Assembly: GCA_900550765.1 (NCBI GenBank)
Contig: URTC01000155.1
Coordinates: forward strand, 1 to 5,071
DNA: 5,071 bases
Direction of reading: 5' to 3'
Source of the DNA: an uncultured Clostridia bacterium
Lineage (GTDB): Bacteria > Bacillota > Clostridia > Christensenellales > QALW01
The notes under the pieces are model-generated. The model saw only the letters and a program-made list of their open reading frames with translations. It was not told where the DNA came from and did not search any database. This document shows positions 1-5,071 of the stretch, in pieces. The number at the start of each line of letters is the position of its first letter. Position 1 is the stretch's first letter. The position numbers and the translations under genes were made by a program.

Positions 1-548
1 GTTTTGAGAACGGTGCGGCATCGGGGATCGTGAATGTTTGTGGTGAGTTTCCCGTCAGAAAACATTCCGGCACCGCCTTCTCCAAATTGTACGTTGCTGT
101 TTGGATCAAGAAATCCGGTTTGAGAAAAGAGAGCAATTTCTTTTTGTCTTGTATCAGCGTCGGACCCGCGTTCTAAAAGGATGGGGCGTAGTCCGGCATA
201 GGATAGCGTCAGCGCGGCAAACAGTCCCGCGGGGCCGGCACCGCAGATCACAGGACGCGGCCCGCGGATATGCCTGTGTACGGCAGGGAAATACAGGGAA
301 GGTTCTTTATAAAGCGATGCATCAGGATTTTTAGCGTTTTTTAAAACAGAGGATTCCCTGTCTTTTACTTCTACACCGAGAGAAACGGCATAAAAGATAT
401 CTGTTTTTTTTCTGGCGTCGATTGATTTCTTTAAAAAACGCACAGAGAGAATTTTCTCTGTAGAAAGCCGCAGTTTTTTGGCAGCAAGGGATTTTATCGT
501 TTTCTCATCTGCCTGCAGCGGCAGGCGCAGATTTTTTAGTTTTATCAA
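1..548 (-). CDS. COG2509-family FAD-dependent oxidoreductase, N-terminal part (runs off the left edge)
   Basis: The reading frame is open from a TTG at 548-546 to the window edge, giving 182 codons of the N-terminal part. Residues 1-95 are a basic N-terminal region of the kind seen in this family (it includes LKKSIDARKK at 39-48). A dinucleotide-binding fold follows: GAGPAG at 103-108, with the acidic end of the second beta strand at ILLERG (123-128). The family signature VQFGEGGAGMFSDGK lies at 153-167. Together these match the uncharacterised FAD-dependent dehydrogenases of COG2509, usually a little over 500 residues, so about a third is visible. FAD binding is a family property; substrate and physiological role are unknown. 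I chose TTG because GGGGAG at 563-558 sits 9 nt upstream and a strong promoter lies just before it. No ATG in this frame gives a full-length N-terminus. The gene is separated from pheT by a terminator. Family assignment is secure; exact function is not. Confidence 0.88.
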   Translation of the reverse strand, partial: MIKLKNLRLPLQADEKTIKSLAAKKLRLSTEKILSVRFLKKSIDARKKTDIFYAVSLGVEVKDRESSVLKNAKNPDASLYKEPSLYFPAVHRHIRGPRPVICGAGPAGLFAALTLSYAGLRPILLERGSDADTRQKEIALFSQTGFLDPNSNVQFGEGGAGMFSDGKLTTNIHDPRCRTVLK

Positions 549-586
549 AATAATTTTCTCCCCGAAAAAGGATTAGTTTTATCGGT

Positions 587-614
587 ATTATACCATAATT
601 TTTTGTTCTGTGAA
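587..614 (-). promoter_or_regulatory. Sigma-A-type promoter for the FAD oxidoreductase gene
   Basis: On the minus strand, a -35 box TTCACA (614-609, five of six consensus bases) is followed by a 16-nt spacer and a perfect -10 box TATAAT (592-587). The spacer ends in TGG, so the -10 is of the extended TGn type. Transcription should start near 580, leaving about 32 nt of leader before the TTG start at 548, with the GGGGAG ribosome site inside it. The leader is too short for a riboswitch. Assigned from sequence alone. Confidence 0.75.
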
Positions 615-811
615 GGAGAGTTTTTTGGGCCTGAGAGATCTGCTGTCTTAGGTGAATATTTCTGCGGGCAGGTGCCGCCCAGGGAGTACTGCCGCCGGCG
701 GTTTTCCGAAAGGGGCAGAGACATCTTTGCCATAGAAACGTCAGAGATACGGCAATAAAATAATCATGCATATATGAATATATAAGCAAATGAATATAAA
801 AGGTATTTATG
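600..811. other. Non-coding intergenic block with GC-rich inverted repeats, no assigned function
   Basis: This is the stretch between the pheT terminator and the promoter of the FAD gene. Positions 661-731 are GC-rich, while 732-811 are very AT-rich. Visible inverted repeats include GGGC(668-671)/GCCC(677-680), the 10-bp palindrome CCGCCGGCGG (692-701), CTGCC(689-693)/GGCAG(714-718), and a 7-bp hairpin at 714-731 (GGCAGAG, loop ACAT, CTTTGCC, one G-U pair). None is followed by a T tract, so they do not look like terminators. Open frames here have no ribosome site and no recognisable protein. I cannot match it to a known RNA family. Confidence 0.45.
636..655. repeat. Near-identical direct repeat, copy 1 (intergenic)
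   Basis: AGATCTGCTGTCTTAGGTGA on the plus strand matches the copy at 820-839 at 17 of 20 positions, in the same orientation, 184 bp apart. The other copy forms one stem arm and the loop of the pheT terminator. This copy has no partner arm nearby and no T tract, so it may be a decayed duplicate of the terminator region or a chance match. Confidence 0.45.
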
Positions 812-851
812 AAAAAAACAGATCTGCTGTTTTAGGCGGATCTGTTCTTTT
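812..851 (-). terminator. Intrinsic terminator of the pheST operon
   Basis: Read on the minus strand, the arms AACAGATC (846-839) and GATCTGTT (824-817) form a perfect 8-bp stem. It can be extended by A-U and G-U pairs at its base. The loop is 14 nt and the stem is followed by seven T residues (818-812). The hairpin begins about 16 nt after the pheT stop codon. The A-rich far side means it could act weakly in the other direction too, but no plus-strand gene approaches it. Confidence 0.85.
820..839. repeat. Near-identical direct repeat, copy 2 (inside the pheT terminator)
   Basis: AGATCTGCTGTTTTAGGCGG matches 636-655 with three differences. Here the sequence has a clear role: its AGATC forms part of the terminator stem and the remainder is mostly loop. 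Confidence 0.45.
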
Positions 852-862
852 GAGCGATGTTT

Positions 863-3238
863 TCAGCTGCGTAATGCAGCACCGAAACGATATTCCAGAG
901 AACGGACGATTTTATCAAAAACTTTTTGCGCTTCTTCATACTTGAGTGTACGCTCAGGGTTGAGCATGGTAATAGAGAAGGCTACGCTCATCTTTCCCTC
1001 ACCCAGAGAATCGCTTTTATAGATGTCAAACAGCTCCACATTTGTAACCAGACTGCCCCCGGCAGAAGCAATGGCCTCCAGCATCGGCCCGATTTCCTGT
1101 GAGGCATCTACCAGCACGGCAAGGTCCCGTACCATAGGCGGATATTTGGGAAGCGGCCGGTAGAGTACTTTCAGATTGGAAAGAGCAAACAGCTGCGCTA
1201 AATCGATCTGCGCCAGCAGCGGACGGCCTTCTATCTCAAAAGCAGCGGCGGTATCGGGGTGGACTTCTCCCAATACGCCAAGGCATTTGCCGCCGGCAGT
1301 TACTTGTGCCTGTCTTCCGGGATGGAGAAACGGTTCTTCACTTTTTGTATAGATACCTTTCACACCAAAGCGGGACAGAAGCGCCTCTACAATAGATTTC
1401 AGGCTAAAGAAATCCTCTTTTTCCCCCATAACACCGATTATCATTGCTCTGCGTTCCTCCGGCTGCTGAACAAGAGGCTGCTCTTTCGCCAGGAACAGCT
1501 TGCCGATTTCAAACAAACGCATTTCTGTTGTTCCGCGGCTGGCGTTGAGTGCCATGACCGAAAGCATGCTGGAATATAGCTGTGTACGCATCAGGCTGTA
1601 ATCTTCGCCTAATGGATTTAGAATTCTGATCGCATTTTCCGATGAAAGTCCAAGCGCTTCATAGGCCTTTTGTGAGATAAAGGAATAGGTAGATGTTTCA
1701 TTGGCGGCGCAGAAGAGCAGGACTTCCTTTGCAAGCTCGCAAAGCTGCTGCTGTTTGGTTTTTGTGCCTCGGGTAAGCACGCCGCAAAGCGGCTGTGACT
1801 CAATATGGTCATAACCGTATACGCGGATGATCTCTTCCGCAAGATCCGCCGCGCCTTCGATATCGTCGCGCCGGGAAGGAATGCTGCAGCGGAGAATACC
1901 GTTTTCCTCTTGTGTGCTGATACCCAGCCGGTTGAGAATATCCAGCATGATTGGGATCGGAATTTGGATGCCTAACAACGCTTGAATTTGTTGAACCGGT
2001 ACTTCCAAGGTGTTGTCTTTAGGCAACTCCCTGCAGATATCCGGTGCCCAGGAGGTGATATCCCCTGCGTTCAATTCCTCGATCAGGCTCAGCGCACGGT
2101 CCATGGCAAAGCGGCAGCCGGCAGCATCAATGCCCTTTTCATATCGGGCGCTTGCCTCCGTGCGGATGCCTAAAGCTTTCGCGGTTTTGCGGACGCTGTC
2201 CCGCCGGAATTTAGCGGATTCAAAGAAAATATTTTTAGTCGTGTCTTTAATTTCACTGTTGAGTCCGCCCATTACACCGGCAATACCTACGGAACGCCGG
2301 CCGTCGGCGATTACAAGCATCTCATTGCTGAGGGTATGCTCTTTCCCGTCAAGAGTGGTAAGTTTTTCTCCTTCGTTTGCGCGGCGTACAATAATGTGAT
2401 GATCAGCGATATCGTGGATATCAAAGGCATGCATGGGTTGGCCGGTCTCCAGCATCACAAAGTTGGTAATGTCTACGATGTTGTTGATCGGACGCATACC
2501 GGCAGCACTTAAACAATCACACATCCATTTCGGAGAGGGCGCAAGGCGGATATTTTCTACCGCGGTGCCTATGTACCGGGGGCAGAGCGCATCATCTTCC
2601 ACCGTAACCTGTACCGGCAGAGAGGCTTCCTTTTTTACCGTGTACTTTGTTTCCGGCAGGCGGAAATCCTTTTTAAGACAAACGGCTACCTCACGGGCGA
2701 TACCCAGCACACAGTTACAGTCCGGTCGGTTGGGCGTAACGGAGAAATCGATCACACAATCATCGGTTCCAAGTACGGTATTCATATCGGTTCCCGGTGC
2801 CCAGCGATCTTCAAGAATTAAGATGCCGTATACATCGGCTCCGGGATACCCCGTACCGTTTAAGCATAATTCCTCGCCGGAGCACATCATGCCGTTGCTG
2901 ACAACGCCGCGCAGTTTTCCCTTTTTGATGTGCATGCCGTTGGGCAGGTGGGAATCGTGCAGCGCCGCGGGGACCAAAGCTCCTTCAAAGATATTATCGG
3001 CGCCGGTAACGATCTGTACCTCTTCGCCTATGCCGCAGTCCAACTGGCAGATCTGCAGATGATCGGAATCCGGATGCTTTTGGATTTGTTTGATTTTTGC
3101 GGTTACCACGTTGCTCATTACCGAGCTTTTTTCCATACTTTCCACTTCAAAGCCCTGAGCGGTCATTTTTTCGCAAAGAACCTCGGGGGCAACATCGATA
3201 TCCACATATTTTTTGAGCCAATTCAGTGAAACCTTCAT
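863..3238 (-). CDS. pheT: Phenylalanyl-tRNA synthetase beta subunit
   Basis: Beta subunit of the cytoplasmic (alpha-beta)2 enzyme that attaches phenylalanine to tRNA-Phe using ATP. At 791 residues it is full length for the bacterial family (about 800). Domains in order: N-terminal segment beginning MKVSLNWLKKYV; tRNA-binding OB fold at about 40-150 with HPDSDHL (55-61) and SNGMMCSGEE (114-123); B3/B4 region at about 210-385, which in this family carries the editing site that hydrolyses Tyr-tRNA-Phe, with NNIVDITNF (252-260), GQPMHAFD (266-273) and GIAGVMGG (318-325); B5 at about 405-475 with PSRRDDI (454-460); catalytic-like core at about 480-690 with NPLGEDYSLMR (541-551), FEIGKLF (576-582) and GVLGEVHP (654-661); C-terminal FDX-ACB anticodon-binding domain at about 697-790, starting YPPMVRDLAVLV. 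The ATG at 3238 has GGGAGGG 8 nt upstream and lies 15 nt after the pheS stop, so the two genes share a transcript. No frameshift or missing domain is seen. Confidence 0.98.
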   Translation of the reverse strand: MKVSLNWLKKYVDIDVAPEVLCEKMTAQGFEVESMEKSSVMSNVVTAKIKQIQKHPDSDHLQICQLDCGIGEEVQIVTGADNIFEGALVPAALHDSHLPNGMHIKKGKLRGVVSNGMMCSGEELCLNGTGYPGADVYGILILEDRWAPGTDMNTVLGTDDCVIDFSVTPNRPDCNCVLGIAREVAVCLKKDFRLPETKYTVKKEASLPVQVTVEDDALCPRYIGTAVENIRLAPSPKWMCDCLSAAGMRPINNIVDITNFVMLETGQPMHAFDIHDIADHHIIVRRANEGEKLTTLDGKEHTLSNEMLVIADGRRSVGIAGVMGGLNSEIKDTTKNIFFESAKFRRDSVRKTAKALGIRTEASARYEKGIDAAGCRFAMDRALSLIEELNAGDITSWAPDICRELPKDNTLEVPVQQIQALLGIQIPIPIMLDILNRLGISTQEENGILRCSIPSRRDDIEGAADLAEEIIRVYGYDHIESQPLCGVLTRGTKTKQQQLCELAKEVLLFCAANETSTYSFISQKAYEALGLSSENAIRILNPLGEDYSLMRTQLYSSMLSVMALNASRGTTEMRLFEIGKLFLAKEQPLVQQPEERRAMIIGVMGEKEDFFSLKSIVEALLSRFGVKGIYTKSEEPFLHPGRQAQVTAGGKCLGVLGEVHPDTAAAFEIEGRPLLAQIDLAQLFALSNLKVLYRPLPKYPPMVRDLAVLVDASQEIGPMLEAIASAGGSLVTNVELFDIYKSDSLGEGKMSVAFSITMLNPERTLKYEEAQKVFDKIVRSLEYRFGAALRS

Positions 3239-3253
3239 TTTATTTTCCCTCCC

Positions 3254-4276
3254 TTACTTAAACTGCTTTAAAAAGCGTACGTCATTTTCAAATACCAGGC
3301 GTAAATCGGGAATTTTATAACTGGTAATCGCAATGCGGTCTATGCCGATACCAAAAGCAAAGCCACTGTAAACCTCGGGGTCGATACCGCATTCCCTTAA
3401 AACGTTGGGATGAACCATACCTGCGCCGAGAATTTCGATCCAGCCGATGCCCTTGCAGATGCGGCAGCCTTTGCCGCCGCATTCGGTACAGGAGATATCC
3501 ACCTCCACACTGGGTTCGGTAAAGGGAAAATAGGAGGGACGGAATTTGATTTTTGTATCATTTCCGTACATTTCACGGGCAAATTCTTCAAGTACATATT
3601 TTAAATGGCACAGGTTGATGCCTTTGTCTACTACAAGTCCTTCCAACTGATGGAACACGGGGGAATGGGTAGCGTCTACCTCGTCAGCACGGTATACGCG
3701 GCCGGGGCAGACTACCCGGATGGGCACATTGCGGGATTTCATCGTGCGGATCTGTGCGGCGGAAGTCTGGGTGCGCAGCAGCAGATTTTTGGTTAGATAG
3801 AAAGTATCCTGCATATCACGTGCGGGGTGATCCTCCGGCAGGTTCAGTGCTTTAAAATTATAATAGTCGGTTTCTATTTCTGGCCCGTCCACCACGTCAA
3901 ACCCCATACTGCGGAAAATTTCGCACATGCGCTCCTGGGTGAGGGAAAGGGGATGCAGAGTGCCTTGTTTCAAAGGCTTAGCCGGAATGGTAACGTCGAT
4001 ACTCTCGTTTTGCAGCTGGGCCGAGCGCAGAGAGGCAGTTAATTCCGCACGTTTGTGTGTCAGTGCATCTTCGATCAAATTCCGCAGTTCGTTTACTTTT
4101 TGCCCCATTTTCGGTCTTTCTTCAGCGGGAATTGTTCCCATAGAACGCAGTAATTGGGTGAGCTCACCTTTTTTTCCCGTAAAGGCTACACGCAGTTCTT
4201 CCAGATCATTGATGTCTTTTAGTTTTTGCAGGCGCTCCTCAAAGCGCTGCTTTATGCTGTTCAGTGTATCAAGCAT
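3254..4276 (-). CDS. pheS: Phenylalanyl-tRNA synthetase alpha subunit
   Basis: Catalytic alpha subunit of the class II phenylalanyl-tRNA synthetase, 340 residues from the chosen ATG. An N-terminal coiled-coil region for tRNA binding (about 1-90) precedes the class II core. Core motifs: HPARDMQDTFYL (150-161); motif 2 region RVYRADEVDATHSPVFHQLE (193-212); FRPSYFPFTEPSVEVDI (245-261); motif 3 region GFAFGIGIDR (305-314). Ala307 corresponds to E. coli Ala294 in the phenylalanine pocket, so normal amino-acid specificity is expected. Cys263, 266, 271 and 274 form a CxxC...CxxC knuckle, an insert seen in many Gram-positive PheS proteins but absent from the E. coli protein. AGGAGG (4291-4286) can serve either GTG at 4279 (6-nt spacing) or the adjacent ATG at 4276 (9 nt); I prefer ATG, but the difference is one residue. 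Expression is controlled by the T-box just upstream. Confidence 0.98.
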   Translation of the reverse strand: MLDTLNSIKQRFEERLQKLKDINDLEELRVAFTGKKGELTQLLRSMGTIPAEERPKMGQKVNELRNLIEDALTHKRAELTASLRSAQLQNESIDVTIPAKPLKQGTLHPLSLTQERMCEIFRSMGFDVVDGPEIETDYYNFKALNLPEDHPARDMQDTFYLTKNLLLRTQTSAAQIRTMKSRNVPIRVVCPGRVYRADEVDATHSPVFHQLEGLVVDKGINLCHLKYVLEEFAREMYGNDTKIKFRPSYFPFTEPSVEVDISCTECGGKGCRICKGIGWIEILGAGMVHPNVLRECGIDPEVYSGFAFGIGIDRIAITSYKIPDLRLVFENDVRFLKQFK

Positions 4277-4292
4277 CACAAAAATCCTCCTG

Positions 4293-4331
4293 AAAATAAA
4301 ATAAAGGTCTTCGCCGCAAGGGACGAAGACC
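4293..4331 (-). terminator. T-box-regulated terminator before pheS
   Basis: GGTCTTCG (4331-4324) pairs perfectly with CGAAGACC (4313-4306), followed by a T-rich tract interrupted by two A residues (4305-4293). The 5' arm overlaps the antiterminator: AGGG (4344-4341) can pair with CCCT (4322-4319) and ACG (4333-4331) with CGT (4325-4323), leaving a 7-nt TGGTACC bulge. The two folds exclude each other. The T tract ends only 1 nt before the pheS AGGAGG site. Confidence 0.93.
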
Positions 4332-4536
4332 GTGGTACCACCCTAATTTACACTCAAACAAGTGCCTCAACAACAAAACGGTGTTTTGCCGTCCGGGCCT
4401 ACTGATTTTTCAGCCGGAAGCTCAAAAGGGAACTTCATTGCCGGTATAAAAAGACGCTTGCACCTATTGTACGTCTCTCTCTGTGTAAATACCCCTGCAA
4501 CTACTTTGCTTTTTCATCGCTTTTATCATTTTTAAC
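4293..4536 (-). promoter_or_regulatory. T-box leader (tRNA-Phe-responsive riboswitch) for pheST
   Basis: The hallmark T-box sequence AGGGTGGTACCACG lies at 4344-4331; its TGGT (4340-4337) is complementary to an ACCA tRNA end. Stem I can be traced by hand: AAGC(4522-4519)/GCTT(4421-4418); a K-turn with GATGA (4518-4514) opposite GA (4423-4422); AAAAG(4513-4509)/CTTTT(4428-4424); an internal specifier loop with AGTA (4505-4502) opposite TGAAGTTCC (4437-4429); TTGC(4500-4497)/GCAA(4441-4438); GGTAT(4493-4489)/ATACC(4447-4443); and distal AGACG(4476-4472)/CGTCT(4456-4452). The codon in the specifier loop is TTC (4432-4430), for phenylalanine, which fits the genes downstream. A stem III candidate is CAAAAC(4388-4383)/GTTTTG(4379-4374). 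Uncharged tRNA-Phe should stabilise the antiterminator and allow transcription into pheS. Confidence 0.95.
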
Positions 4537-4543
4537 AAAAAAT

Positions 4544-4572
4544 ATTGTAGCACAGGGGAAAAAAATTGGCAA
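4544..4572 (-). promoter_or_regulatory. Promoter of the T-box-pheST operon
   Basis: TTGCCA (4572-4567, five of six consensus bases) and TACAAT (4549-4544, five of six) are separated by exactly 17 nt. TGC directly before the -10 gives the extended TGn form. Transcription should begin near 4536, just ahead of T-box stem I. The -35 box starts 8 nt after the stop codon of the upstream DUF1540 gene. Confidence 0.85.
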
Positions 4573-4580
4573 CTGTTTTT

Positions 4581-4928
4581 TTATTTCGGTTTGTAGGTGT
4601 TGCAGGAGCATTGATTATGGCTGCAGTCACAGGGAGAAAGTACGTGGATGCTTCCTGCGGTACAGGCGCAATCCTCGTTGTGGCGGCAATCGAATTTTCC
4701 GCAGGCAATCGGAATATCCTCGTCCTTATCATGCCTGTCAAGAGACATATCCTCGCCCATTTCCATCAAGAGACGGCTGCCGCTGTTGGAAATGCGGTAA
4801 GCGTAGGTCGTGCAGCGGGCACTTTGAGAATTGCCCTTTCCGTCACGTACATGCACCACTGCCGCGTCGCAAAGTCCATCACAGTTATGCATACATTTTT
4901 CGGCGTCACATTTTATATTGCTTCTCAT
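4581..4928 (-). CDS. Cysteine-rich protein with two DUF1540-like domains, function unknown
   Basis: A 115-residue soluble protein with no signal peptide or membrane segment and 13 cysteines in two clusters. Cluster 1 (about 5-45) reads C7-x4-C12-x3-C16-x3-C20-x18-C39 and ends CTTYAYR, matching the DUF1540 pattern of short Firmicute proteins. Cluster 2 (about 74-113) has C76, C81, C87, C89, C100, C102, C107 and C109, ends CNTYKPK, and looks like a second, more cysteine-dense copy. A charged, Asp-rich linker (about 58-72) separates them. Metal binding, probably zinc, is a reasonable inference from the cysteine spacing but is not demonstrated; the cellular role is unknown. ATG at 4928 has GAGGG (4943-4939) 10 nt upstream, a slightly long spacing. 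There is no terminator hairpin after the stop codon; the pheST promoter begins almost at once, so read-through into the T-box leader is possible. Confidence 0.85.
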   Translation of the reverse strand: MRSNIKCDAEKCMHNCDGLCDAAVVHVRDGKGNSQSARCTTYAYRISNSGSRLLMEMGEDMSLDRHDKDEDIPIACGKFDCRHNEDCACTAGSIHVLSPCDCSHNQCSCNTYKPK

Positions 4929-5002
4929 AAATCGATAACCCTCTTTCTATAGTCTTTCAGTTTTAGGATATACAAAAATATTGGTAATATACATAAAAAG
5001 GT

Positions 5003-5031
5003 TTGTCAGACGTTTTTTGATATGCTAAAAT
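5003..5031 (+). promoter_or_regulatory. Probable rightward promoter for a gene beyond the window
   Basis: TTGTCA (5003-5008), a 17-nt spacer, and TAAAAT (5026-5031), with TGC just before the -10 (extended form). Each box matches five of six consensus bases. Transcription would start near 5038. A short open frame begins at ATG 5044 and is still open at the edge, but only nine codons are visible and its AGGA (5034-5037) would lie largely upstream of the transcript start, so I do not call a gene. This region is AT-rich, which raises the chance of a fortuitous match. Confidence 0.5.
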
Positions 5032-5059
5032 ATAGGAAACTTTATGGCTGTTTTTTCAA
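5029..5059 (-). promoter_or_regulatory. Weak candidate promoter for the DUF1540 gene
   Basis: TTGAAA (5059-5054) and TATATT (5034-5029) on the minus strand are separated by 19 nt, longer than optimal. It would give a leader of roughly 95 nt before the ATG at 4928. It overlaps the rightward promoter, so the two could compete. Given the AT content this is only a suggestion, and the real promoter may lie elsewhere in 4950-5071. Confidence 0.2.
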
Positions 5060-5071
5060 ATTATATGAACA

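Noticed and set aside
665..690. Second, degenerate T-box (minus strand GGGCGGCACC)
   Set aside because: The UGGN needed for pairing with the tRNA end is CGGC here, and there is no stem I or terminator attached.
601..720. Glycine riboswitch
   Set aside because: Individual motif-like strings occur, but on opposite strands, with no GGAGAG/CTCTC pairing on the same strand, and the interval lies upstream of the FAD promoter.
545..733. 62-residue minus-strand open frame ending at the FAD gene start
   Set aside because: No ribosome site before its ATG, low-complexity composition, and it contains the -35/-10 of the FAD promoter.
505..789. 94-residue minus-strand open frame spanning the gap and the start of the FAD gene
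   Set aside because: No ribosome site, no recognisable domain, it overlaps the secure FAD gene in another frame, and the FAD promoter lies inside it.
2433..3062. 209-residue plus-strand open frame opposite pheT
   Set aside because: Lies entirely antisense to a fully conserved essential gene; its sequence resembles no family I recognise. Other plus-strand frames over pheT and pheS were rejected for the same reason.
4566..4952. 128-residue plus-strand open frame opposite the DUF1540 gene
   Set aside because: The minus-strand product has the conserved DUF1540 cysteine spacing and a ribosome site; the plus frame would begin inside the pheST promoter region and shows no domain.
5044..5071. Start of a rightward gene at ATG 5044
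   Set aside because: Only nine codons are visible and the weak AGGA would fall at or before the predicted transcript start; too little to call.

Overview
The window looks like chromosomal DNA from a low-to-mid GC Gram-positive bacterium, most likely a Clostridia-type Firmicute. The reasons are a tRNA-Phe-sensing T-box in front of pheST, a cysteine-rich DUF1540 protein, a four-cysteine insert in PheS, strong AGGAGG-type ribosome sites, and a COG2509-type FAD protein. Genus cannot be fixed from the sequence alone.

Every gene I can support lies on the minus strand, so transcription runs right to left. In that order: (1) an AT-rich gap at 4929-5071, with a good sigma-A-like promoter pointing right, out of the window; (2) a 115-residue protein with two DUF1540-like cysteine clusters (4581-4928); (3) a promoter and about 240 nt of phenylalanine T-box leader ending in an intrinsic terminator (4293-4572); (4) pheS and pheT, the alpha and beta subunits of phenylalanyl-tRNA synthetase, 15 nt apart (3254-4276 and 863-3238); (5) a Rho-independent terminator (812-851); (6) a non-coding gap with a GC-rich, hairpin-prone block and a 20-nt near repeat of part of the terminator; (7) a promoter and the first 182 codons of a COG2509-family FAD-dependent oxidoreductase that runs off the left edge.

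PheS and PheT form the heterotetrameric enzyme that charges tRNA-Phe. The leader reads the charging state of that same tRNA: uncharged tRNA-Phe should pair with the UUC specifier and the UGGU bulge, prevent termination and raise pheST expression. The DUF1540 gene is upstream on the same strand, but pheST has its own promoter and attenuator starting 8 nt after the DUF1540 stop codon, so the two are probably regulated separately. The FAD gene also has its own promoter beyond the pheT terminator.

I see no mobile element, CRISPR array, tRNA, rRNA or clear novel system. The least explained parts are the two-cluster DUF1540 protein and the 549-811 intergenic block.
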